DNA of 64,000 nt, from NCBI GenBank assembly GCA_902500785.1, contig CABVRW010000013.1:1-64000 (forward strand), read 5' to 3'. The stretch is from an uncultured Nitrospira sp. Lineage in GTDB: Bacteria > Nitrospirota > Nitrospiria > Nitrospirales > Nitrospiraceae. The stretch's first letter is position 1; each line of letters starts with the position of its first letter. The notes below the pieces were generated by a model. The model saw only the letters and a list, made by a program, of their open reading frames with translations, was not told the DNA's origin and did not search any database. Made by a program: the position numbers and the translations under genes. Shown in pieces: positions 17,192 through 25,752 of this stretch.

Positions 17192-17543
17192 CGGGGACTC
17201 CTGTCATACCGTTCGGCAACGCTATGTTCACCACACGGCCGGGATGCTCGACCAACTCATCTGGACGAATCGTGTCGTTCGCATCACAGAGGCGCCAGTA
17301 CTGTTCGGGGTCGCCGAGATACTGCGCGCTGAGATGATCGAGTCGTTCCCCCGCTGTCACCTGGTGTTCCTGTACCACCGTGACCTGCTCACTGGACGGC
17401 ACGAAACGCCGAAGCAGGCAGACCACCTCCTTTCCCTGGCTGGTGCGATGAGCGCTGGTGGTCACCCCATAGTAGCGACTGGTCGAAGGAAACTGACTCG
17501 GCTTGAGGGCGCTATCCAATAACGCTTGAAATGGATTGATCAT
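17184..17543 (-). CDS. LysM-domain protein of eCIS baseplate
   Basis: A 119-aa protein. The C-terminal half holds a LysM-like module: HQVTAGERLDHLSAQYLGDP, then YWRLCDANDTIRPDELVEHPGRVVNIALP. In Afp7-type proteins this module is the C-terminal domain of the CIS_tube protein; here it is a separate gene just after the CIS_tube gene. By analogy with T4 gp53 it would sit in the baseplate around the hub rather than bind peptidoglycan. A GGAG lies about 6 nt before the ATG. Overlaps the hub gene by 8 nt. Confidence 0.8.
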   Translation of the reverse strand: MINPFQALLDSALKPSQFPSTSRYYGVTTSAHRTSQGKEVVCLLRRFVPSSEQVTVVQEHQVTAGERLDHLSAQYLGDPEQYWRLCDANDTIRPDELVEHPGRVVNIALPNGMTGVPGA

Positions 17544-17618
17544 ACTGAACTCCGTTGTGAAAGCCCTTGGCTGTCGCGTGCTCCGACCAGGCGTAATGAT
17601 TGACGGTCGTCACGCCCA

Positions 17619-18269
17619 TCACGGTATCCCCGTCAGCCCCAGCGTGCCCAACGTACCGCCCTGGGCTCTGGCGCGGAGACCTTCCTTCTGCTGCAGATAA
17701 CTCATGAACAGGCTCCCGGCTTTATGCGTGAACCCCACATCATCGATCGTCAGCACCCGCATGCCGATGCTGACCTTGGCGCGAATGGGATTCAGACTGG
17801 GATCGAACGCCTCCTCGGTCACGCTGAAATCGGTCAGTCGGACCGGAAGGACACGGCTCTGGCCGAAGACGAACAGGGTCAACGCCGTCTCCATCGGCAG
17901 GATCTCAAGGGTGCCGAGGCTCGACAACATATGATTGGCCGTCAGTTGCCCGCTGCTTGGATAAAGCAAAGTTTCCAGGGCCGCCAATTGGGGCGCAATC
18001 CCGACGTCGGCAACGGTGGCCTGGCCCAGCTCCATGTCGTCTGTCGCATCGATTTCGGCGTCGAGCTTGATCGTCTCCATGGCCGGGCCTTTCAACCGCA
18101 AGGCCTCCGAGCGATCGCCTCCCTCGCCTGCCCCCTGAACTTGCAGCGTCCGGCTCAACGATTCCGGGTTGTATTGCAAGGCGATGATTCGCTGCACCTG
18201 TGCCGTGGACGGATCGATCAGCACGATGCCGCCTTTGAGGAGTTTGGGAGAGCCCGAGAACGACGTCAT
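17619..18269 (-). CDS. CIS_tube-type baseplate protein (Afp7 N-terminal domain-like)
   Basis: A 216-aa protein with the features of the contractile injection system tube-protein family (CIS_tube): N-terminal IALQYNPESLSRTLQVQG, a central LRLKGPAMETIKLDAEIDAT, LSSLGTLEILPMETALTLFV and the C-terminal AKVSIGMRVLTIDDVGF. In related particles this protein bridges the inner tube and the hub and carries a C-terminal LysM module, which here is encoded separately by the next gene. It follows a DUF4157 cargo-type gene and precedes the LysM gene by 75 nt. Confidence 0.83.
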   Translation of the reverse strand: MTSFSGSPKLLKGGIVLIDPSTAQVQRIIALQYNPESLSRTLQVQGAGEGGDRSEALRLKGPAMETIKLDAEIDATDDMELGQATVADVGIAPQLAALETLLYPSSGQLTANHMLSSLGTLEILPMETALTLFVFGQSRVLPVRLTDFSVTEEAFDPSLNPIRAKVSIGMRVLTIDDVGFTHKAGSLFMSYLQQKEGLRARAQGGTLGTLGLTGIP

Positions 18270-18329
18270 GCTGGATTCACTCCTCGCCTCTCGGCTTCAT
18301 ACACCACGCAGACAACGCACAGACCCCTC

Positions 18330-19805
18330 TCATAGGGCGCCTTCGCTCCGCGTGGATGGCACGGGTGTCGGCGCCGGAGAGGGCGCTGCCGTCGGTGCTT
18401 CCCCCGGTACTTGGTGCTGGTCGCAGCAGGCCGCTCGAATCCGTTCCTTGGCCCGATATCGGTCTCGAAGATCTCCTTGGTGTCGTGCACGCGCCGTGTA
18501 CGCATCGGCATCCCAAGGTATTTCCCCGTTCCGGTACCGCTCCAGCCATTGGTTGTTCTCGCGCATGTCGGCCTGGATCGCGATCATTTCGCCGAGCAAC
18601 GCAAAGCAGTCGTGCGCGGGCGTGATCTCAAGGGCGCAGTCGACGGGAGGCACCGGCTCCGTCTCAAGTTCTCCTTGCTTCACATTCGCCTTGGCGGTCG
18701 TCGATAGGTCGGCTTTTTTCTGCACCATCGGTTCCCGTGCTTCAGCCCCGCCTCCTTGCACGACATGGGTCAGTTCGTGAGCCAGAAGTCGCCGTCCGGA
18801 TGGCGTCTTCGGATCGAACTGCCCTGCGCCGAACACAATGTCTCCCCCCACGGTATACGCCAACGCGTGGACACGACGCGCTGACTCCGACGCCTGGGCA
18901 TCCGAGTGGATGCGCACGTGGCCGAAATCATGACCGAAGCGGGCCTCGAAAAATCCGCGGGTAGACACGTCCAGCGGTCGGCCTGATGACGCGAGCACCT
19001 CGTGTACGATCGTCGGCGCGACGACCGATCCTGCAGCACCGGGTGCGGCATGCCGCCGGCCGACCAGCGTCGGGGCTGCCGGCGCCGGAGGCTTCGCGCT
19101 CTTGCACTCTTTTACGGTCAACACCAAGTCCCCGGCTGGACAGGCATACTCGTAAAAACACAGGGGCGTGGCGGCCGGCGGGTGCAACGTGGTGATCGGC
19201 CCGGGGCCCGTGCCGACGATGATGTCCGATTCACGCACGATCACGCGCAGCACGATCCCGTCGCTCAGATGCACGTAACAGCCATAGTTGCCGTTGGATA
19301 TCGGCGACTCGCATTGGATTCGCTCGACTTTGGCCGGCGATGTCGGTGTCATGTGGTTCCGTGCATAAAATTCTGCTGCCCGCTTAGAAATGCTTTCCGG
19401 GTCCGAGCGCCAACTCGGACAGCGGCTCCCTTCTTCCTTTGGCTTGTCGCCTCCGGTCATGGGCATGGTGTCGGCTGCCTCGTTCCGTTGGAGGACCGGC
19501 ATTCTCGCCAACGACTGCCGGACCGAATGGGTGGAGCCTCGCACGATTGATCCGGAACGACTCCCCGCCGACCCCATCACCTGATCAGCCACCCGATCCG
19601 CTTCCCGTTCGTAGGCATCACCCGGCTCGCTGATCCGCAACGTGGTCTGCAACGATCGGCCAAGCATCTTGAGCGTGTTACATTCGGAGCAGTGCCCCGT
19701 CAGGCCGCTCGCCCCGCCGCAGGCGCATTGCCGCTGCAGCAATCTTCCGCCCGAAGAGACGCCGGTCGAAGTCCGAGTGGTTCGCTGCACAATCGGTTTT
19801 GTCAT
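18330..19805 (-). CDS. eCIS-associated DUF4157 protein (491 aa)
   Basis: The N terminus carries LLQRQCACGG...LTGHCSEC (residues 22-42), the four-Cys motif shared with two sister genes, followed by RISEPGDAYEREADRVADQV. An insert of about 170 residues of unknown type (Cys-containing beta-rich sequence near 160-235) separates this from the DUF4157 core domain (about 265-350: ALAYTVGGDIVFGAGQF, HELTH at 343-347). The C-terminal 120 residues are charged, then Pro/Ala/Thr-rich. It lies third in a row of three DUF4157 genes between the ATPase and the baseplate genes. Probable cargo or cargo-loading factor; the toxin activity, if any, is not recognisable. Confidence 0.8.
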   Translation of the reverse strand: MTKPIVQRTTRTSTGVSSGGRLLQRQCACGGASGLTGHCSECNTLKMLGRSLQTTLRISEPGDAYEREADRVADQVMGSAGSRSGSIVRGSTHSVRQSLARMPVLQRNEAADTMPMTGGDKPKEEGSRCPSWRSDPESISKRAAEFYARNHMTPTSPAKVERIQCESPISNGNYGCYVHLSDGIVLRVIVRESDIIVGTGPGPITTLHPPAATPLCFYEYACPAGDLVLTVKECKSAKPPAPAAPTLVGRRHAAPGAAGSVVAPTIVHEVLASSGRPLDVSTRGFFEARFGHDFGHVRIHSDAQASESARRVHALAYTVGGDIVFGAGQFDPKTPSGRRLLAHELTHVVQGGGAEAREPMVQKKADLSTTAKANVKQGELETEPVPPVDCALEITPAHDCFALLGEMIAIQADMRENNQWLERYRNGEIPWDADAYTARARHQGDLRDRYRAKERIRAACCDQHQVPGEAPTAAPSPAPTPVPSTRSEGAL

Positions 19806-19825
19806 GACCTGCGAGGCTCCTCTCG

Positions 19826-21199
19826 CTACTGACTTGGCTGGGCCTGTTTGGCCCGCAACACCACGTGGCTTGGAGGACCAGATGCCCGCGTATAGAGCCG
19901 AACCACTTCACCGGTTTGTCCACCGGACATCTGGCTTGCCTGCTCGTGCACCAGCGGAAACCTGGATGGACTGGGTTTTGACACCCACAATTCTCCGCCG
20001 GCAGTGCGAAATGCGATGTGTGTCGGCCCGTCCGATGGACCGCCGAATCCTCGGCCATAAAGCGCCAGATGCGCACCCCCATCGCTTTCCGTCGGGACGG
20101 CCTGAAACTCGATATTCATGAAGTAGTCCCACATCGCCGATGCAGGAAACGCTTCTTTTCGCGCCTGTTTGAAATAGGTCTCCTGCGGAGATTTGTCCCC
20201 TCGAACCAGTCGACCAATCGACTCCAGGTATTGCTTCGACAAACCCCATACCCGCTCGGGCGGATCATTGAGACCATAGGTGCCATAGGCCCAACCCAGG
20301 CAATTGCCTCCAATCTGGCAAAATACCCCGTCGGCCTGTCTCACGAGAAACGCCCAGAACCCACTCCCCAGGTTCGGATAGGATCCAAGGTATTCATCGG
20401 CCGTCTTGCGATATCTTGAAGACGAATCGTGCGGTGATGACTCAGAGGACATGACCACCACATCGAACGGCTCTCCATCGACCACGATCTCATGTGTGCT
20501 CGCGATCCCGGTCGAGAGCGATAGAGGAGCAGGGGCCTTCTCCGATTCAGCGCCAGCCCCCGGAGCCCTTCGAAGCATACTGCCCGAGCTACTACTCCCT
20601 TGTTGGATGACATGGCTCAACTCATGAGCCAGCAATCGCTGCCCTCGCGGCGCTCGAGGGGCGTACGTTCCTGCGGAAAATACGACGTCTCGACCGACCG
20701 TATAGGCCAAGGCATTCACCGCTTGCGCCGACCTTGCCGCCTGTGTATCGGCATGAATCCTCACCTGCCCCAAATCATGCGCGAACCGTGGCTCGAAGAA
20801 TGCGCGTGTGTAGGCATCGAGTGGTTGTCCCGGCGACAGGAGCACGTCCTGTACGATCGGCGGAGTCACACCGGCCTCTCCTCCACTCAGGCCGTTCATA
20901 CGGCGTTGCACCAGCGGACCACGCGCCGGTTCGCCTTGGCTCTGCCCTCGCACCGGCTCCGGCATCCGCATCACCTGCTCCGCCGCCCGATCCGCCTCCT
21001 GTTCGTAGGGATCCCCCGGCTCACTGATCCGTAACTTGGTCTGCAGCGGTTGTCCCACCAGCTTCTTTTTCTCGCATTCCATACAGCTGCCTGTCAGACC
21101 GGTTGATCCCCCGCAGGAGCACTGACGTTGCAGCAGGCCTCCCGCGGAAGGCCGTGCCGTCATGCCACGAACGTAGTTCTGAACCGCCTGTTTCTTCAT
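19826..21199 (-). CDS. eCIS-associated DUF4157 protein with NlpC/P60-like C-terminal domain
   Basis: A 457-aa protein; I use the ATG at 21199 because the longer in-frame start (21316) overlaps the neighbouring gene and adds non-conserved sequence. Order of parts: four-Cys motif LLQRQCSCGG...LTGSCMEC (22-42), EPGDPYEQEADRAAEQV, DUF4157 core (about 115-200, HELSH at 192-196), linker, then a C-terminal domain (about 238-455). The last contains GGNCLGWAYG with Cys300 and THIAFRTAGGELWVSK with His394. This Cys...His arrangement with the NCxxWA and THxA motifs resembles DUF7689/papain-like NlpC/P60-type folds. I infer a cysteine-hydrolase effector carried by the particle. A second His418 may complete the site. 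Confidence 0.72.
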   Translation of the reverse strand: MKKQAVQNYVRGMTARPSAGGLLQRQCSCGGSTGLTGSCMECEKKKLVGQPLQTKLRISEPGDPYEQEADRAAEQVMRMPEPVRGQSQGEPARGPLVQRRMNGLSGGEAGVTPPIVQDVLLSPGQPLDAYTRAFFEPRFAHDLGQVRIHADTQAARSAQAVNALAYTVGRDVVFSAGTYAPRAPRGQRLLAHELSHVIQQGSSSSGSMLRRAPGAGAESEKAPAPLSLSTGIASTHEIVVDGEPFDVVVMSSESSPHDSSSRYRKTADEYLGSYPNLGSGFWAFLVRQADGVFCQIGGNCLGWAYGTYGLNDPPERVWGLSKQYLESIGRLVRGDKSPQETYFKQARKEAFPASAMWDYFMNIEFQAVPTESDGGAHLALYGRGFGGPSDGPTHIAFRTAGGELWVSKPSPSRFPLVHEQASQMSGGQTGEVVRLYTRASGPPSHVVLRAKQAQPSQ

Positions 21200-21251
21200 A
21201 GGTTCACTCAGACGGGCTGGATCCGCATGCGTCGATCCGCTTCTCAACCGG

Positions 21252-23573
21252 TCAAGGTGCTTCGCCAGGGACTTCCGCCCGGTTAATGAGCCACTCCATC
21301 GCCGCCACCATGTCATCCTGGCCGCCCCGCCTGATGAGTTCTTCCCTGGTGAGTTCAGCGAAATCTAACAGGTCGCCGCGATCGAAATGGGGAACAGGAT
21401 CTTCGAAGGCAACGCCAGGTAAGCCGTGGCCAACTTGGTCCACTATTTCGGCCAACTCCCCTCTGCGCAACCGTCCAGCCAACTCCGGCGCGCCCGCAAC
21501 TGTTGAAGCACTCGTATCGGCGCCTCGCCTAAGAACGGCTGCGTAACGCGAAACGTTGTCATCGGTTAAAGGAATGAAACCCTCTCCCACCAATTCAATG
21601 AGAAAATCCTGGCTACGTGCGCGGGCAAACGAACGTTTAAACTGTCCGAAGGTGGAATCGACCAGGAATTGGCTGCCGTCCTGGAAGGTCACCACGCTGA
21701 ACGCATGCCTATGAAACTCTTCACCGAACACTTCGGCGGCTTGATACCGATGGATCCTGATCGGTCGTAAACTTTCGGAAGCCATGCCCGCCAGGGAGGC
21801 GGTCGAGCAGTCGCGCCCGGGACCGCAGGCAAGTGTCAAGACCTTCGAACTGGCCGGTTCCACATCATTTTTTTTATCCAGAACTCTGCTTGACCGAATG
21901 AAGTCCCTGGCATCGTTAACCGCTTCGCGCAGCAGGATTTCGTAATGGTCGCGCGTTGCCGTGCCGGCGCGCAGGGCCTCGCGCGCGGTCAGAAGTGCGC
22001 CCGAGGGTGCACGGTTTGATAGGCCGCTGCCGTGAAGCAATCGAGATAAGATCTTTTCATTGGCTCGCGCCCGCAAGCGTTTGCCGATGAATTCGACAAC
22101 CTTGAGTAATCTGGGAAATCGGCTTAGCGTCGAGCTCAATCGGCCGAACAGGATCCCTCCCGCGATGACGGGTATGCCGAGCAACGACAGAACGGTGTAT
22201 ACGATGGTCGGCCCTACTAGCCGGCCCAGCTCGAAAGTAAACCTGACCGGATCGAGCGTCGCGAGACCTCTGATCTTGTCAATGAACAATTCGCCGGCTT
22301 CCTGGCCGAGCGTTCGGGACAGCTCCTGATCGCGCAATAGCTCGCCAATGAATTCGCCCATCTGGTCGACAAACTCGGAAAAGTTACCGAGAATCTCTAT
22401 GGTGTTGGTAATCGTATCCTTCGCATCCCGAGCGATGCCCACCAAGGTTCCGGACAGAAACACCACCGGAAAGGCCACGTTGATCACCACGCTCTTTGCC
22501 AGATTGGACTGCAGCGCTTGCCGTTCCCCCTCACTCATCTGAGCTGCCGAGAGTCCGGCGTACAGACCGGACAAAAACGCGTTCGAACTCTGCGCGAAGG
22601 AACTTGCCAGCGCCCCCAGAGCTTCGAGAGTCACACCTGTGACGGGAAATAGACCATAGCCAAGACGTCCTGACCGAGGGAGCTCCAGCATGCGCTCTTT
22701 CTGTGCTCTGTCCTCAACGAACGTCAGAAATTGCAGGAGAATTCCGTCCGAGAACGCTTCAGCAACAACTTGCGTCACCGGCGCAAGGTTGTCTGGATCA
22801 CTAAGATCGAGATCACCCAGCAGGGTAAAAATCTGACCAACCAGCTCATCGGTACCGTAAGGACCCGCGTTTCCTCCCAAACTGCGGAGATCCGCCAGCA
22901 ACGCCTCCAGCCGAGGGTCTTCACGTCGCAACAGCATGGGGGATTCAACGGAATTCGACCGAGCAGCAGCCGCTCCAACCTGGACGACGTGGCACAACTC
23001 ATGGGCCAACAATCGCTTGCCGGAGAGGCTCCCAGGCGAATACTGGCCGGAGCCAAAGACGATGTGATGACCGTGAGTGTAGGCCAATGCGTTAATACGT
23101 CGGGCAGAATCGGCTGCCAGAGGATCTTGATGCACGCGTACCGAACCGAAATCATGCCCAAAGCGAGGCTCGAGAAATGCGCGAGTCTCACTGTCTAGCG
23201 ACTGACCCGGCGAGGAAAGGACGTCGTGGACAATCGGCGGTGCCGCCCCGATCCCTGAGCCGCTCGCATTGATCTTTCTTTGCACCGGCGGAGTTTTGAC
23301 TGCTGTCGAATGGGCCATGTCCTCATTCGACTCCGTCATGCGCAGCACCTGCTCGGCGACACGGTCCGCTTCACGCTCGTATTCATCACCCGGTTCGTTG
23401 ACGGCGAGTTTGCGCTGCAACGGGTTGCCAAGCAGCTTGTTGGTCTTGCACTCTCTGCACTCACCGCTGAGGCCGGCCGCCTCTCCGCAGACGCAATGGC
23501 GCTGGAGCAGCGAGACCGAGCCCGAGTTGCTTGGCGGCTTCGTGGCCGTCTGTGTCACCACCGTCGCGCTCAT
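21252..23573 (-). CDS. eCIS-associated DUF4157 protein with putative cysteine-peptidase C-terminus (773 aa)
   Basis: Order of parts: four-Cys motif LLQRHCVCGE...LSGECREC (22-42), EPGDEYEREADRVAEQV, DUF4157 core (about 112-200, HELCH at 191-195), a long helical region with hydrophobic segments (about 305-380 and 450-480), and a C-terminal domain from about 570. The last domain shows ACGPGRDCSTASLAG (Cys583, Cys589), HRHAFSVV (His623) and FLVDSTFGQF (Asp639), the order and spacing expected for a papain/transglutaminase-like Cys-His-Asp catalytic triad. The architecture (loading domain, hydrophobic middle, catalytic tail) is like that of polymorphic toxins. The ATG overlaps the stop of the 84-aa gene by 4 nt. 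Function as a delivered toxin is inference. Confidence 0.75.
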   Translation of the reverse strand: MSATVVTQTATKPPSNSGSVSLLQRHCVCGEAAGLSGECRECKTNKLLGNPLQRKLAVNEPGDEYEREADRVAEQVLRMTESNEDMAHSTAVKTPPVQRKINASGSGIGAAPPIVHDVLSSPGQSLDSETRAFLEPRFGHDFGSVRVHQDPLAADSARRINALAYTHGHHIVFGSGQYSPGSLSGKRLLAHELCHVVQVGAAAARSNSVESPMLLRREDPRLEALLADLRSLGGNAGPYGTDELVGQIFTLLGDLDLSDPDNLAPVTQVVAEAFSDGILLQFLTFVEDRAQKERMLELPRSGRLGYGLFPVTGVTLEALGALASSFAQSSNAFLSGLYAGLSAAQMSEGERQALQSNLAKSVVINVAFPVVFLSGTLVGIARDAKDTITNTIEILGNFSEFVDQMGEFIGELLRDQELSRTLGQEAGELFIDKIRGLATLDPVRFTFELGRLVGPTIVYTVLSLLGIPVIAGGILFGRLSSTLSRFPRLLKVVEFIGKRLRARANEKILSRLLHGSGLSNRAPSGALLTAREALRAGTATRDHYEILLREAVNDARDFIRSSRVLDKKNDVEPASSKVLTLACGPGRDCSTASLAGMASESLRPIRIHRYQAAEVFGEEFHRHAFSVVTFQDGSQFLVDSTFGQFKRSFARARSQDFLIELVGEGFIPLTDDNVSRYAAVLRRGADTSASTVAGAPELAGRLRRGELAEIVDQVGHGLPGVAFEDPVPHFDRGDLLDFAELTREELIRRGGQDDMVAAMEWLINRAEVPGEAP

Positions 23574-23824
23574 CGCGTCAATCCCTTCCCAATAGCATTT
23601 GCGGCCGCAATTCCTACCTGCTGCGGCGTTGCATCAGTCGCCGCGTCAATCTGCCCCGCCCGCAAGCGCGGAAGCGTTCCGATAGCACTGATCCCTTTTG
23701 CCATGCCGGGTTCCGATAACAGCTGCGCGAGTTGGTCCTGGAGCCCCTGAGCAATCGCGTGCCGGTCTTCGTAGCGAAATCCTTTCAGCACCACGTTCTC
23801 AATCTTCACCACCACGCGCCTCAT
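23570..23824 (-). CDS. 84-aa eCIS-associated protein between ATPase and DUF4157 genes
   Basis: The frame is open further upstream but the start at 23824 (MRRVVVKIENVVLKGF) overlaps the ATPase stop codon by 4 nt (ATGA), and its own stop overlaps the next DUF4157 start by 4 nt, so this is clearly the real start. The protein has a beta-strand N terminus, a helix (ALAQGLQDQLAQLL-like) and a C-terminal Ala/Gly-rich helix. I do not know the family; its position suggests an adaptor or chaperone linking the AAA+ ATPase to the cargo proteins. Confidence 0.7.
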   Translation of the reverse strand: MRRVVVKIENVVLKGFRYEDRHAIAQGLQDQLAQLLSEPGMAKGISAIGTLPRLRAGQIDAATDATPQQVGIAAANAIGKGLTR

Positions 23825-25752
23825 AACCACCCTCGCGTTTCGGCGTCCGACAACGGCCGGTCGCGTTTCGCCGCTTCGGTATGCGCGGCTTGCACGAGAT
23901 GCCTCATTCCCACGGCCCTGCCTTCGTCGGCCGCCAGGAAGGCGGCGTTGAGGGCGATATTGCGGATGTTTCCACCGGACATGCTGAGTCTGGCGAGCTT
24001 GGCGTAATCGAGCGGCTCCACCGGTGTGGCGGCGGGAAACATGTTCCGCCAAATCAGTTCCCGCTGCTGTTGATCGGGAAACTGGAACTGCACGACAAAA
24101 CTCAATCGGCGGGAAAACGCGACATCGAGGGCCGCTTTCATGTTGGTCGTCAAAATCGCCACGCCTCGATAGGCTTCCATGCGCTGCAGCAGGTAACTGA
24201 CCTCGATATTGGCGTAGCGGTCGTGACTGTCGCGCACCTCGCTGCGTTTCCCGAACAGAGCATCGGCTTCGTCGAAGAGCAGCATCGCGCCGCTGGTTTC
24301 AGCCGCGTCGAACACGCGGCGCAGGTTTCGTTCTGTCTCACCGATATACTTGCTGACGACCGCCGAGAGATCGATCCGGTACACATCCAGACGCAGCTCA
24401 TTCGCCAGCACTTCCGCGGCCATGGTTTTCCCGGTTCCGCTTTCCCCCGCAAAGAGCGCGCTGAGGCCGAGTCCACGGCTGCCTTTCTCTGCAAAACCCC
24501 ACTGCTGGTAGACCGTCAACCGGTGCTTCGCATGGGCGGCAATCTGGCGCAAGGTATGACGTTGCGCGTCAGACACCACCAGATCCTTCCAGCCGGCTGC
24601 AGGCTCCAGGCGTTGCGCCATATCATCCAACCGAGAACGGCCGACGTGCCGACAGGCGTCCCACAGCGCCTCATCCATCCGGTTCTCGTCCGCCGAAACG
24701 TCTTGTAGCCTCGTGCCGGTCGCGAAGATAGCTTGCGCGCTGAGGCTGAACTGCGACGCCACGCCATCAAGCGCGCCGTTCAAATCTGTCGCGGCTGAAC
24801 CGAGCACCTGTTGCCAAAGTCGTTTCTGCTCCGCGCTGTCCGGTTTGTTGACTGAAATGGAAATCGTGGCGCGCTTGAATGAGGGCAGCTCTGATCCGAC
24901 GATAAACAGCGGACTACTGCTACGCTCGGCAACACGGAGTACCACCTTATGCGGCGCCGCATCGCGGCAATGCACGAGGAGAGTGGCGCCGAGCAATGCC
25001 GCTTCGCGCTGCCACAGGAGGGCAAAAGCATCGGCCTCGGCGGGGGTGGAGGGTACATCTTCGACCTGCACGGCATACAGTTGCATGTGCAACTGCGCCG
25101 CCAGGGCGGCCGCAATGTCCTGCTGACCATCCACGTCATCGCCGGACAACAACACCACTGGATAGGCAGCCGCATGGTCGCGAAGCCGTTCAAGCACAGA
25201 CTCGCAAATCCGGCGATGTGTCTCGGCCATGGCCGCCGGAGGGGCGACTGAAGTGAGCAACGGCTGCAACCGCGGATCGAGATAATTGACGCCCGCCAAA
25301 TAGTGCAACACCCGCTCATCGAGACGCAGTCTTCCGGCGACCAGACCCGCGCTGTCATCTATTTCCAGCAGGCGCCAACGGCGCAACGGGGCCACCGATG
25401 CCAGCGCGCTCCAATGCGCATGTTCCAATGCCGCCAGGGCAAGGCCGAACGTGGCCTGAGGCCGTTGCGTCTGCCCAAGAGCGGCGGCGCACAGACGCCC
25501 AAGCTCGGCATCCATCTCGAGACCGGCGACGAGCAAGAGCAGATCCCGCTCGAATGCGCTCAAGCCGAACAGGTCAGCCACCGTATCGATGGCAGCCGGA
25601 GCCGGCAACAAGCCGCGTGTGGCCTGCACGCGTTCTCCAACCTCCTGCTCCTCCAACTCCGCTCCTAGTCGGAACTTGAGGCGCGCGAACTCAGCCACGA
25701 GATAGGACTGGTTCGCGTCAGACCACTGCATGGAGGTCGTGGCGGTTCTCAT
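23821..25752 (-). CDS. eCIS AAA+ ATPase (Afp15-like)
   Basis: A 643-aa protein. An N-terminal helical/winged-helix-like region (about 50-165, LFGLSAFERDLLLLVAGLEMD) is followed by a degenerate first ATPase domain without an intact Walker A (about 195-310). The active AAA+ domain has Walker A GESGTGKT at 436-443, Walker B LLFDEAD at 491-497 and an arginine pair (RR, 548-549) in the sensor/arginine-finger region. ATPases of this type are present in essentially all eCIS loci and are thought to help assembly or cargo handling in the cytoplasm. It overlaps DUF4255 upstream and the 84-aa gene downstream by 4 nt each. Confidence 0.9.
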   Translation of the reverse strand: MRTATTSMQWSDANQSYLVAEFARLKFRLGAELEEQEVGERVQATRGLLPAPAAIDTVADLFGLSAFERDLLLLVAGLEMDAELGRLCAAALGQTQRPQATFGLALAALEHAHWSALASVAPLRRWRLLEIDDSAGLVAGRLRLDERVLHYLAGVNYLDPRLQPLLTSVAPPAAMAETHRRICESVLERLRDHAAAYPVVLLSGDDVDGQQDIAAALAAQLHMQLYAVQVEDVPSTPAEADAFALLWQREAALLGATLLVHCRDAAPHKVVLRVAERSSSPLFIVGSELPSFKRATISISVNKPDSAEQKRLWQQVLGSAATDLNGALDGVASQFSLSAQAIFATGTRLQDVSADENRMDEALWDACRHVGRSRLDDMAQRLEPAAGWKDLVVSDAQRHTLRQIAAHAKHRLTVYQQWGFAEKGSRGLGLSALFAGESGTGKTMAAEVLANELRLDVYRIDLSAVVSKYIGETERNLRRVFDAAETSGAMLLFDEADALFGKRSEVRDSHDRYANIEVSYLLQRMEAYRGVAILTTNMKAALDVAFSRRLSFVVQFQFPDQQQRELIWRNMFPAATPVEPLDYAKLARLSMSGGNIRNIALNAAFLAADEGRAVGMRHLVQAAHTEAAKRDRPLSDAETRGWL

